The position numbers and the translations under genes were made by a program. A DNA stretch of 64,000 nt from Halorussus vallis (GTDB lineage Archaea > Halobacteriota > Halobacteria > Halobacteriales > Haladaptataceae), in contig NZ_CP100000.1 in assembly GCF_024138165.1 (NCBI RefSeq), positions 124,001 to 188,000 on the forward strand, in the 5' to 3' direction. The stretch's first letter is position 1; every line of letters begins with the position of its first letter. This document shows, in pieces, positions 8,710 to 17,171 of this stretch. The notes beneath the pieces are model-generated. The model was given only the letters and a program-made list of their open reading frames with translations. It had not been told where the DNA came from and did no database searches.

Positions 8710-9168
8710 ATGGGCGACGCCCGGCGTCGAACTTCGATTTTCGCACTCCTCGCAACTCTCGCGCTACTCTTCGTCCCGTGGACTATTCTGGGCGGCCGGG
8801 ACTTCGTGTTCCTCTGGGGATTGGCTACCCTCGACCCGGTCCACGTGACCACCATCACCGACTACCTGTTCGTCTACACCGCGGGGCTTCCCCGGCGACT
8901 GCTCGCGTGGCCGGTGAGTTCGTTGCTGTACCTGCTGGCCGTCGGGAGCGCCGCCGGCGGTTTGCTGGTCGGCCGAGAGGACCGCCGGGTCACCGCCGGA
9001 CTGCTGGTGCTCTCGGGGGTGAGCCACCTCTGGTTCGCGCTCGGAATGGTCCGGCGGTCTACTCTGGTGGCGATTCCGCTCGGAACGGTGCTGGTCTGGG
9101 CGGTCGCGTGGTGGTTCTACTGGCCCGACCTCCGTGCGATGGTCGTTTTCGACGATTCGCGGGCGTGA
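8710..9168 (+). CDS. Small four-helix membrane protein (TIGR04206-like)
   Basis: A 152-residue protein with four predicted membrane helices (about 12-30, 65-84, 95-115, 118-135) and short Arg-rich loops. The conserved-looking Trp/Tyr-rich end is WAVAWWFYWPDLRAM. It starts 4 bp after the DRG GTPase stop and probably shares its transcript. I recall a haloarchaeal family (TIGR04206) of this length and topology, but that identification is from memory. No catalytic motif is seen. Function unknown. Confidence 0.65.
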   Translation: MGDARRRTSIFALLATLALLFVPWTILGGRDFVFLWGLATLDPVHVTTITDYLFVYTAGLPRRLLAWPVSSLLYLLAVGSAAGGLLVGREDRRVTAGLLVLSGVSHLWFALGMVRRSTLVAIPLGTVLVWAVAWWFYWPDLRAMVVFDDSRA

Positions 9169-9689
9169 GGGTTCCGGGTTTCGTGAAGGCGAGGAGTTCC
9201 GTCTCACGGACGACCACGACTGCATCTCGTACGAACCGCCGACCGCTACTTACACGGTACACCGAGTATCCTACGAGGAACTGTGCCGAGAGAACGACCG
9301 AACTGCAGACCGCCGCTCGCACGAATCAACTGAAGACCGCACCGCGACCGCCGTCGGACCGAAGGTCCGACGAGCCTGCACTCGCTTCGCTCGCGCAGAC
9401 GCAGGCCACGTCCTCCCCAGACGACTGCGCGCGCCGGGGTGGCTACGTCGATGCGGGAACTGGCCTTCGGTTACGGTACGCGCTGGTACGACCTTCTGTC
9501 TCGCCCCCGCGCGTGCGAGGGGAAAACCTGAGCGACCGGAGTCTTCGTGAGCGGAGCGAACGAAGTCGTTCCAAAGGCGGTGTCTTTCGTGATGCGAAAG
9601 ACGTGGCTCGATTGTGACGTGATTCATGCCGTTCTCCGTCTCTCGCCTCCTCTTGTCCTCTTCCGCCGCGGAGGAGTCTATTCTCCAAC
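9169..9689. other. 521-bp intergenic region with hairpins and a dispersed repeat
   Basis: No convincing gene lies here. It holds the hairpin CGTCGGACC-GAA-GGTCCGACG (9352-9372), whose reverse complement reappears at 58854-58874 just ahead of structured element B. It also holds low-complexity CTCGCTTCGCTCGCG text and a copy of the second dispersed repeat at 9546-9602. The last 60 bp are rich in TCTC/CCTC. Open frames here lack acidic haloarchaeal composition and overlap these repeats. Confidence 0.5.
9546..9602 (+). repeat. Dispersed repeat E2, copy 1
   Basis: The text CGTGAGCG, then GAAGTCGTTCCAAAGGCG, then CTTTCGTG and GCGAAAG matches 58776-58822 at most positions, with one 8-9 base insertion (GAGCGAAC) here. 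The end forms an 8-bp hairpin GTCTTTCG/CGAAAGAC. Both copies lie in long intergenic regions on the same strand. Confidence 0.5.
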
Positions 9690-10166
9690 TTAGTCCACGA
9701 CGTCCGCCGCCATGCTAATCTGTCCGAGTGTCCCCTCTTCGTTGACCTCGACGCCGTAGACGACCGGCGTTCCGTTCACGTCCGACGGGTACTCGAAGTC
9801 GAACCGGAGTTCCGAACCCCGAACCACGACGTCCAGGCCGTACGCCCCCTGTTCGTCCAGCACGCCGGAGAACGTCCGCGACTCGCCCGCTTCGAGGGAG
9901 ACGGTCGCGGTCGCCTCGACTTCTCCGCCGCGTTCGGTCGTCTCGCTTTCGGTCGCTCCGTCTTCGGTTCGTTCACCTTCGGTCGTCTCGCTCGCACTGC
10001 CGAGGTACCGCAGGGTCCACCCGACGTCGTGCGGGAGCGAGTCGCTGTTCCGGAAGACGAGCGCTCTCGTCCCGACCTTCGCTTCGTCGTCGCTCCGAGA
10101 TCGACTGCACCCGCTCAGGGACACGGCCATCAGGGCGCTCGTCGTCAGTAGCGTTCGTCTCCGCAT
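9690..10166 (-). CDS. Tat-type lipoprotein, unknown function
   Basis: A 158-residue secreted lipoprotein. The N-terminus MRRRTLLTTSALMAVSLSGC shows an Arg-rich Tat-like start, a hydrophobic stretch and a lipobox LSGC with the lipidated Cys at position 20. The mature part has several beta-strand segments (VGTRALVFRNSDSLPHDVGW, FSGVLDEQGAYGLDVVV) and an E/T-rich loop (about residues 60-85), suggesting a small beta-sandwich like other haloarchaeal lipoproteins. It is monocistronic and divergent from the VOC gene at 10302. No enzyme motif was found. Confidence 0.7.
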   Translation of the reverse strand: MRRRTLLTTSALMAVSLSGCSRSRSDDEAKVGTRALVFRNSDSLPHDVGWTLRYLGSASETTEGERTEDGATESETTERGGEVEATATVSLEAGESRTFSGVLDEQGAYGLDVVVRGSELRFDFEYPSDVNGTPVVYGVEVNEEGTLGQISMAADVVD

Positions 10167-10301
10167 TTCCCAAATATCCGCTCGAATCGGCGCGATATTT
10201 ATCTTCCTGTCGAAGGTCGGAACTTTCACGGCGCCGTTCGCACCCTCCGCTTTCCGCGAACCGTAGCCTTTTCGCGCGCAATCACCAATAACGCGAACGC
10301 C

Positions 10302-11063
10302 ATGAACGCGACGCTCGACCACGTGATGATGCGCGTAGAGGACCTCGAGGAAACCCTCGACTGGTATCAGGGCCACCTCGACTACGAGGAGAAGGGCCGC
10401 TGGGAGGCCGACACCTTCACGAACGTCTACCTCGGCCCAGAGGACCTCCACGAGGAGGGCGCGATGCTCGAAATCACGTACAATCACGACGACCGGAGCT
10501 ACGAGATGGGCGACGCGTGGGGCCACATCGCCGTGCGCGTCGACGACGTCTACGACGCCTACGAGGAGTTGATGGACGAGGGCGTCGAGGACTACCGCGA
10601 CCCCGACTCCTGCGGCGGAAGCTACGCCTTCGTCAAGGACCCCGACGGCCACGAGGTCGAGATCGTCGAGCGCGACCACGGTGCACGCTGGAGCCTCGAC
10701 CACACGATGATCCGGGTCGAGGACGCCGACGAGGCGCTCGGGTGGTACACCCGAAAACTGGAGTACGAGCACACCGGCCGCTGGGAGTCCGACACCTTCG
10801 CCAACTACTTCATGAAACCCGAGGGCGCGGCCGACGAGGCGATGGCGGTCGAACTCACCTACAACTACGACGGTCGCGAGTACACGCTGGGCGACGCGTG
10901 GGGCCACCTCTGCATCCGCGCCGACGACCTCGACGAGGCCTGGGAGACGCTGATGGAGCGCGACGCCGAGGACTACCGCGACCCCGAATCCTGCGACCAC
11001 CGCTACGCGTTCACAAAAGACATGGACGGCCACGAAATCGAGGTGCTCGTCCCCGACGAGTGA
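10302..11063 (+). CDS. Two-domain VOC (glyoxalase-fold) protein
   Basis: A 253-residue protein of two clearly homologous vicinal-oxygen-chelate domains. Each half begins with LDH-MIRVED or LDHVMMRVED, continues through LDWYQ/LGWYT, GRWEADTF/GRWESDTF and GDAWGHIAVRVDD/GDAWGHLCIRADD, and ends in DPDGHEVEIVE/DMDGHEIEVLV. The recurrent His and Glu (LDH and DGHEVE/DGHEIE) are candidate metal ligands. Lactoylglutathione lyase-like enzymes and dioxygenases share this fold; haloarchaea lack glutathione, so the thiol substrate, if any, differs. Internal duplication is visible at the DNA level. Reaction unknown. Confidence 0.82.
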   Translation: MNATLDHVMMRVEDLEETLDWYQGHLDYEEKGRWEADTFTNVYLGPEDLHEEGAMLEITYNHDDRSYEMGDAWGHIAVRVDDVYDAYEELMDEGVEDYRDPDSCGGSYAFVKDPDGHEVEIVERDHGARWSLDHTMIRVEDADEALGWYTRKLEYEHTGRWESDTFANYFMKPEGAADEAMAVELTYNYDGREYTLGDAWGHLCIRADDLDEAWETLMERDAEDYRDPESCDHRYAFTKDMDGHEIEVLVPDE

Positions 11064-11381
11064 GGGGGGCGACGACCGAAACGGAGCGACGGAAGGAAAT
11101 CGAACGACCGCCCGACCATTTCTCGCATCGTTCGACCGCGATTTCTCGACCGGTGATGGGACGTTTCGAGTTCGAGCGGACGCAGTAAGCTACCTTTCGG
11201 GGCACCGTTCCGAACGCGAAACCGAGTATACCGTCGTTTCAGGCCCTGAAACCCTGCGTTTCTACACAAGGCATATCACCGAGGCGACTGTGTATCCGGT
11301 GGTCTTGGCGCAGTGAGAAACCTGCGTTTCGAGGAGGTGTGGGGCACCGACGGGGCGTCGGCGTAGACGGAGAGCGTATCC
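11064..11381. promoter_or_regulatory. 318-bp upstream region of the first S-layer paralogue
   Basis: There is no gene here. Palindrome GTTTCAGG-C-CCTGAAAC lies at 11236-11252 and overlaps GAAACCCTGCGTTTC (11248-11262). A near-identical GAAACCTGCGTTTC follows at 11317-11330. Each of the last two is a 5-bp hairpin with a CTGC loop, 55 bp apart and upstream of the start at 11382. They could be operator half-sites or leader hairpins for the surface protein gene. Confidence 0.45.
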
Positions 11382-13502
11382 ATGATTCGAACAAACAGAA
11401 CTCTGAGCGTACTGACCGTAGTCTTGCTAGTCGCATCGACCGTCACGGGGAGCGTCGCGTTCGTCGATCGCGCGAACGGGCGTCAAGCGCAAGCGCAACC
11501 CGATGCAGCCACAGTCGTCCCGCTCGATTCGGGCGAGACGTACTGGCAGGGACAGATTATTCGCGCCTCGGCCGACCAGACCAACGCCAGCGCGACGTGG
11601 CAGCTTCGGGAGTGGTCGAACGGGAACGTCGGGTCGCTCGTGACCGAGTTCACGTTCAACAACACCGGCGTCGCGCGGTTGCAGACGAGTAACCTGCAGG
11701 GCCAGTACGTCGTCGTCAACCAGAACGGGAACCCGGTCGTCTTCCGGAACGGGACGGCGGTCGGCGTAGGAACGGAAGCCAGCCCGAGCTTCGAGATCAA
11801 CGCCCAGGAGCTGAACGCGAGCTTCGTCGACGAGACGGTGACGAGCGGAATCGGCGAGGGCGCGGTGACCGACCTCGAACTCCGGTCGAACAGGGGTTCG
11901 TACCGAGTCGCACTCCGGTCGGACAACCTGAGCGCGTCCCAGTTGACGGACATCTTCGCCGCGACGCGGACCGACATCGACGGCGACGGCCAGCCCGAAG
12001 TCGTGCTAAACCGAACCGTGACCGGACCGCGGGACGCGCTCGACGCCAACTTTAGCGGCGTCTCCCCGGGCCAGTACGAGATCGTCGTGAGCCCAGTGAG
12101 CGCGGCCGTGACCGCCCGGGCGACCATCCAGGTTCGGGAAGCCGGGCCGCAGAGCGCCAACCTCGCCCAGAGCGTCGTCAGCGAACAGCAAGGTGACAAC
12201 GCCACCTTCACCGTCGACCTGCAGAACACGCAGAACGCGACCCTGACCGTCGGTTCGCAGGACGTAAACTACTTGGCCCAGGTCGGGGTCCGGGACGCCG
12301 ACGGTGACGGGCAGGTGACGCTCCGACTCAACACGTACGTCGCCGGGCGCAACGTGGCCCCCAACGGCGGGTTCACGGCGGTCGGCGAGGACCGCATCAC
12401 GTCGTACACGCTCCAGACCGACCCGCTCCAGACGCCGCTCGACACCGGCCAGTACCCCGTGACGGTGCTGCTCGACGGGGAGACAGCCGACGTCGGCAGT
12501 CTGGTGCTCAGCGAGCCGTCGATCGGGTCGGCGCAGGTATGGACCGCGCCCGACGCGGCTCAGCCAACCGACGAGAACCTGCTCGACGTGGTCAGCCAGT
12601 CCTCCACCGTCGCGCGCGAGGACTGGGCCATCGTGCAGGTCGAGGCGTCCGGCCTCTACGGGTACATCAACTCCTCGGCCGACCTCGACAACTCGACGTT
12701 CGGCCTCTCGCTGAACATCTCCCGGACGGACGTCGGCCCGAACGCGGAGGCCGAAACGATTCCGCTGAACGAGGTCGAGTTCGTCCCCGACCCCGAGAAC
12801 AACCAGTTCTTCCTCGTGATGGACACCAACGGGTTGGAGACGGGAGCGCAATACCGCGTCAACTTCACCGCGACGGAGGAGAACCCGTACTTCGCGCAGA
12901 ACCAGTCGGCGTCCGCGAACTTCTCCATCGTCGAGCGGCAGGTGACCCTGCAGAACGCCACCGGCGACCAGCCGCTCCAGCTCTCGACCGGTAACGCCAC
13001 CGTCCGTGGTGATTCGACGCTCGCACCCGGGAGTCAGTTCCTCCTCCAGGTCCGCAACCGAGGCGGCGAACCGTTCTTCGAGGAAACCGAAGTGACCGTC
13101 GGTGACAACGGCACGTGGACCGCGAATCTGGACATCCCGAGCGTCTCGAACCGGACCAACGCCACGGTCCAGATTCGGGACTACAACGTGAGCAGCGACG
13201 CGGTCATCGTCACGGGCGCGCAGACCGGCGGCGCCCAGCAGACGACGGCGGCGGGCGGCGCACAGCAGACCGAGACGACCGCAGCGACCGAGACGACCGT
13301 TGCAGAGACGACGCCTGCTGAGACGACCACGGTCGCCGGGGAGACGACTACGACGACCACCACTACTACGACGCCCACGACCACCACGGAAGGCGGCGGT
13401 GGCGGGGGCGACGGCGGCATCCCCGGGTTCGGAATCGCCGTGACGCTCGTCGCGCTCCTCGCGGCGGCGTTCCTGGCGATTCGCCGAGGACAGAATCGGT
13501 AG
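11382..13502 (+). CDS. S-layer-like surface glycoprotein with PGF-CTERM (paralogue 1)
   Basis: A 706-residue exported protein. The signal peptide is MIRTNRTLSVLTVVLLVAST and the N-terminal mature block contains SGETYWQGQ, shared with the true S-layer gene 400 bp downstream (GERYWQGQ). Repeated beta-domains follow, including FTVDLQNTQNATLTVGSQ and many N-X-S/T sequons. A Thr-rich stalk (about 610-670) leads to GGIPGFGIAVTLVALLAAAF and IRRG, a complete PGF-CTERM that ArtA would cleave and lipid-anchor. It is paralogous to the 13918 gene across its length, at what looks like about one third identity. Its codons are more GC-rich than those of paralogue 2, suggesting lower expression. Probably an accessory or alternative S-layer subunit. 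Confidence 0.85.
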   Translation: MIRTNRTLSVLTVVLLVASTVTGSVAFVDRANGRQAQAQPDAATVVPLDSGETYWQGQIIRASADQTNASATWQLREWSNGNVGSLVTEFTFNNTGVARLQTSNLQGQYVVVNQNGNPVVFRNGTAVGVGTEASPSFEINAQELNASFVDETVTSGIGEGAVTDLELRSNRGSYRVALRSDNLSASQLTDIFAATRTDIDGDGQPEVVLNRTVTGPRDALDANFSGVSPGQYEIVVSPVSAAVTARATIQVREAGPQSANLAQSVVSEQQGDNATFTVDLQNTQNATLTVGSQDVNYLAQVGVRDADGDGQVTLRLNTYVAGRNVAPNGGFTAVGEDRITSYTLQTDPLQTPLDTGQYPVTVLLDGETADVGSLVLSEPSIGSAQVWTAPDAAQPTDENLLDVVSQSSTVAREDWAIVQVEASGLYGYINSSADLDNSTFGLSLNISRTDVGPNAEAETIPLNEVEFVPDPENNQFFLVMDTNGLETGAQYRVNFTATEENPYFAQNQSASANFSIVERQVTLQNATGDQPLQLSTGNATVRGDSTLAPGSQFLLQVRNRGGEPFFEETEVTVGDNGTWTANLDIPSVSNRTNATVQIRDYNVSSDAVIVTGAQTGGAQQTTAAGGAQQTETTAATETTVAETTPAETTTVAGETTTTTTTTTTPTTTTEGGGGGGDGGIPGFGIAVTLVALLAAAFLAIRRGQNR

Positions 13503-13917
13503 TTAGTCGGTCGCATCGCCGCGAAAACGCCCGATTTCTTTTATAAGCGATACGGCACGGCAGAGTGTCGGCTGGGTCGAAAATCGTCAACTGCCGTATT
13601 TCCTGCCTTGAGGGCGCCTCTGTCCAATTTACTGTGTTGGTTGGGGAAGCCATCAACCCATTATACTGTTTTCTCCCCGAGGCGTTCATCGGGTGTTTCG
13701 AGGCTTCAACGCTCCGTTTATCGAGGGATGGCAATCGTTGGCGAAGCGGATACCAGACCACAAAGCACTTATAATCGGGCCCTAAGTTTTCGTCTGTACC
13801 CCTACCCATGGTGGCAGCAGTGAATACACGCGGTTCGCACCCGGAAATACCGGGTTACGGTAACGGAATCGCGGCGAAAGGTGCTGTCGCCGACCGAATA
13901 AACAACCCAATCAAACC
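13503..13917 (+). promoter_or_regulatory. Upstream region and long leader of the S-layer gene
   Basis: A relatively AT-rich 415-bp region. A TATA element CTTATAA lies at 13768-13774, predicting a start near 13797 and a leader of about 120 nt, like the long leader known for haloarchaeal S-layer mRNAs. The leader contains hairpin ACCCGG-AAATA-CCGGGT (13841-13857) and no Shine-Dalgarno before the ATG. A second TATA-like TTTTATAAG lies near 13539. An open frame of 69 codons at 13565 has no convincing coding character and was not called. Confidence 0.55.
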
Positions 13918-16050
13918 ATGACAAACGATAAACTTCGCAGCGTCTCCCTCGCTGCACTCGTCGTCCTCTCGGTGTTCGCAGGCAGCATCGCCTTCGCTGG
14001 CTCGGCTGCCGCCGCGAACCTCGACGACGGCGAGCGCTACTGGCAGGGACAGACTGTGACGGCAGACTCGCTGACCACGGAAGGTGGCGACACAATCGGA
14101 AGCGGCGTCAAGCTTGAAGTGATGAACGTCGTTAACGACGGTTCCAACACCCTCGCGAAAGAGGTTTTCACTGGCGACAACGGTGGCCTCACGCTCGAAA
14201 CCACGAACCTCGAGGGTAACTACGTCCTTCAGCGCGCCTCGGACGATGCGAAGATCGCTTCGTTCTCGGTTGCGTCCCAGGACCTGAGCGCGTCGTTCGA
14301 CCCCGCTACGGTCGACAACAAGTTCAGCACGACCTCGGACCTCAAGCTGGACTCGAAGCGCGCAGGCTACGACATTACCGTCTCGGCTGACGGCCTCAGC
14401 CAGAGCGAACTCAGCAACATCTTCGGCAAGGACGACCAGGACCCGAACACTGACGGCTATCAGCTTACGGGCATCACGTCCGACACGATCTCGACCGACT
14501 TCGAGAAGGTCAACGCCGGTAACTACACGGTCGAACTCGAAGTCGTCGACACTGGCGCCACCGCCGAAGCCACCATCAACGTCACCAAGGGCGGCGACGC
14601 GACCGCGTCCTTCGAGGACAGCGATGTTGTCGCCCAGGAACGCGGTGACGTCGCGAACTTCACGGTCGACCTCGACAACAGCAACCAGGGCACCGTGACC
14701 ATCGGTAGCTCGGAAGTCAACTGGGTCACGAACTTCACGGTTCACGACGACAACGACGACGGCAACGTCACGATTGACTTCAACACCTACCAGACTGGCA
14801 GCAGCACCTGGAGTGAGGACCCTGAGTCGCTGAGCGCGAAGCAGAAGGTCCAGAAGTTCATCACCGTCGAAGAGGGCGACAGCATCTCCCTCTCGTCGGT
14901 CGATGACGACAGCAACAGTAACAACGCCAACAACGACCAGGGCGTCCACTACGGTAGCAACCTGGTCGCGGGCACCACGAACAACCCGATCGCTGACGGC
15001 GACTACGAACTGACCGTCGGCGTCGGCGGTGAGGAGACTGACGTCAACCAGCTCGTGCTCAGCAAGGGCTCGGTCGACGGTGCTCAGTCCTGGACGTACC
15101 CCGAAACCGCCACCAACATCGACGGCCTCAACACCCTCCTGGACAACGTTGCCCAGGACAACTCGGTTGCGATGGACGACCTCGCGGTCGTTCAGATCGA
15201 CGCGTCCGGCCTCTACGGCCACCTCGGCGCGAGCAACGCGAACGGCATGCTCGACCAGGCCGCTGGCAACAGCCAGGACTACTACTCGCTGAACTTCACC
15301 CAGACGAACGCCGGTGCGAACGCCGACGGTAACTCGTTCGACGGTAGCAGCGACGACGTCGAGACGTACTTCGACGCGCAGAACAACACGTTCTTCGCTG
15401 TCGTCAACACCGCCGGTAGCAACGCTGGCATCCAGGCTGGCGACGAGTACAACGCGACGTTCACGCTCCACAAGGGTAGCCCGGTCACGAAGAAGGCTCA
15501 GTCGGCTACCACTGAGTTCAGCGTCGAACAGCGCACCCTCGAATTCACGGGTCTGAACGAGAGCGACGTGCTCGAACTCGGTGCTGGCAACGCCACCGTC
15601 AAGGGCGACACCAGCATGGCCGCAGGCAGCGAGTTCTCCGTGAAGGTCAAGTCCGACAGCTTCGTCCGAACCTCGACCGCCACGGTCAACGAGAACGGCA
15701 CGTTCACGGCTGACTTCGACTTCAGTAACGTCAACGTCGGCACGAACGTCGAGGTTTCCGCGTCGAACGGCGACGCCAGCGACACGGTCGAAGGCGTCAT
15801 CGTCGAGTCCACTGGCGGCAGCCAGGAGACGACGACGGCCACGACCAACGGCACCTCGACCATCACGACCACCACCACCACCACGACGTCGGTTGGTGGC
15901 ACGGAAACCACGACCACGACGACCGAGACCACGACGACGGACACGACCACCACGAACGGTGGCAGCAGTGGCATCCCCGGCTTCGGTGTCAGCGTCTCGC
16001 TGGTCGCGCTCGTGGCTGGTGCGCTCCTCGCGCTCCGCCGCAGCAACTAG
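13918..16050 (+). CDS. csg: Major S-layer glycoprotein, ArtA-dependent (PGF-CTERM)
   Basis: A 710-residue precursor of the cell-surface glycoprotein (HVO_2072 family) that forms the archaeal S-layer. The signal peptide ends at SAAAA, followed by NLDDGERYWQGQT. The body consists of beta-sandwich domains with Asp-rich surfaces and many N-X-S/T sites (NYTVELE, NFTVDL, NVTIDF). A Thr-rich stretch (about 645-685, O-glycosylation stalk) precedes GIPGFGVSVSLVALVAGALL and ALRRSN, the PGF-CTERM. Codon use differs from its neighbours: GGT, GCT and AAC/AAG are frequent and many third positions are less extreme, typical of a very highly expressed gene. It has its own promoter and long leader. Archaeosortase A follows 182 bp downstream. 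Confidence 0.93.
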   Translation: MTNDKLRSVSLAALVVLSVFAGSIAFAGSAAAANLDDGERYWQGQTVTADSLTTEGGDTIGSGVKLEVMNVVNDGSNTLAKEVFTGDNGGLTLETTNLEGNYVLQRASDDAKIASFSVASQDLSASFDPATVDNKFSTTSDLKLDSKRAGYDITVSADGLSQSELSNIFGKDDQDPNTDGYQLTGITSDTISTDFEKVNAGNYTVELEVVDTGATAEATINVTKGGDATASFEDSDVVAQERGDVANFTVDLDNSNQGTVTIGSSEVNWVTNFTVHDDNDDGNVTIDFNTYQTGSSTWSEDPESLSAKQKVQKFITVEEGDSISLSSVDDDSNSNNANNDQGVHYGSNLVAGTTNNPIADGDYELTVGVGGEETDVNQLVLSKGSVDGAQSWTYPETATNIDGLNTLLDNVAQDNSVAMDDLAVVQIDASGLYGHLGASNANGMLDQAAGNSQDYYSLNFTQTNAGANADGNSFDGSSDDVETYFDAQNNTFFAVVNTAGSNAGIQAGDEYNATFTLHKGSPVTKKAQSATTEFSVEQRTLEFTGLNESDVLELGAGNATVKGDTSMAAGSEFSVKVKSDSFVRTSTATVNENGTFTADFDFSNVNVGTNVEVSASNGDASDTVEGVIVESTGGSQETTTATTNGTSTITTTTTTTTSVGGTETTTTTTETTTTDTTTTNGGSSGIPGFGVSVSLVALVAGALLALRRSN

Positions 16051-16232
16051 ATAGCGAAGTAACCATCGGGACTCCCCCGATTCGACATTCCCTTTCTTTC
16101 GAAACACCGACCCACCAGCGGCGGCCACGCCCCCCGCAGAAACGCCGCGTTTCCGTACCGATAAGCCGACGATAACCCCCTCGACCGGAGGCGTCAACTC
16201 TTTGTACGGGGGACGCTTGCTTCCCCATAACC

Positions 16233-17153
16233 GTGACCAGTGCCCTGACAGACGGACTCGCGTGGCTCACCGTCGGCGTCTTCGCCGGGAGCCTCGTCCT
16301 CGACTGGTACGACCGCGATTTGGCCCGCTACCTCGCGGCGGGCGCGTGGGGTGTCTTCGGCGTCTTCTGGCTGGCGCTGTTCCCACACTTCGCGTTCGAA
16401 CAGAAGAGCCTCATCGAGGGCGTGCTCAGCCTCGCGGCGTTCCCCGCCAGCCTGTACGCCGCCTACCTCCTCGTGCAGGGACGGGAAACCCTGTTCGTCC
16501 TCTCGCGGGCGGTGGCGCTGATGGGACTCATCTACCTGCCGTTCACCATGATTCCGACCGCGAAGGAACTCCTCATCGAAACCGTCGCCGCGCAGGGGCA
16601 CCTCGTGTTCCAGATGACCGGTCAGGACATCGCCCTGGTCGAGCGCGAGGGCGGTATCTTGGGGACGTACTCCTACATGCACCCCCAGAAAGGGGAGTTC
16701 ACCACGAACGTCCTGCTCGCCTGCACCGGCCTCGGGAGTATGGCCATCTTCGGCGGCCTCATCGGCGCGGTCCGCGCGCCGCTCGGCCGCAAACTCCGGG
16801 CGCTCGCGGTCGCCATCCCGATCATCTGGGTGCTCAATCTCGGACGCGTCGTGTTCATCACGATGGCGTTCAGCTACCAGTGGTTCCAGGTGTTCGTCGA
16901 CCCCATCTCGGGGCTGGTCGGCTACCAGAACCCCAACATGGTGTCGTACTTCATCTCCGACCGCGTGCTCGCCCAGAGCCTCTCGGTGGTCGCGCTGGTC
17001 GGCATCGCGTGGGCGGTCGCCCGCGTGCTCCCCGAACTCCTGACCGTCGCCGAGGACGTGATGTTCATCGCGACCGGCGACGAGTATGACCTCCACGGCG
17101 CGGTGGGGACCGACCGGCCGATTCGCGCCGACGGCGAGGGCGAGACGCGATAA
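16233..17153 (+). CDS. artA: Archaeosortase A
   Basis: A 306-residue polytopic membrane transpeptidase that cleaves PGF-CTERM proteins and attaches their new C-terminus to a membrane lipid. The catalytic residues are all visible: Cys164 in LLACTGLGSM, Arg205 in NLGRVVFITMAF and Arg244 in YFISDRVLAQ. Their spacing (41 and 80 residues) equals that of the characterised Haloferax volcanii enzyme (C173, R214, R253). About seven to eight membrane helices are predicted. The start is GTG at 16233. It sits immediately after two PGF-CTERM S-layer genes, placing enzyme and substrates together. It ends 18 bp before the convergent dph5 gene. Confidence 0.95.
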   Translation: MTSALTDGLAWLTVGVFAGSLVLDWYDRDLARYLAAGAWGVFGVFWLALFPHFAFEQKSLIEGVLSLAAFPASLYAAYLLVQGRETLFVLSRAVALMGLIYLPFTMIPTAKELLIETVAAQGHLVFQMTGQDIALVEREGGILGTYSYMHPQKGEFTTNVLLACTGLGSMAIFGGLIGAVRAPLGRKLRALAVAIPIIWVLNLGRVVFITMAFSYQWFQVFVDPISGLVGYQNPNMVSYFISDRVLAQSLSVVALVGIAWAVARVLPELLTVAEDVMFIATGDEYDLHGAVGTDRPIRADGEGETR

Positions 17154-17171
17154 AGCGGAGAACGAGCGTTT

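Noticed and set aside
13565-13774. 69-codon open frame between the two S-layer genes
   Set aside because: Its composition is not acidic, it covers the promoter region of the S-layer gene, and no initiation context is seen.
13855-16197. 780-codon open frame on the minus strand antisense to the S-layer gene
   Set aside because: It mirrors the strongly biased plus-strand codons, crosses both gene ends and the leader, and has no coherent domain. High GC creates such frames throughout the window.
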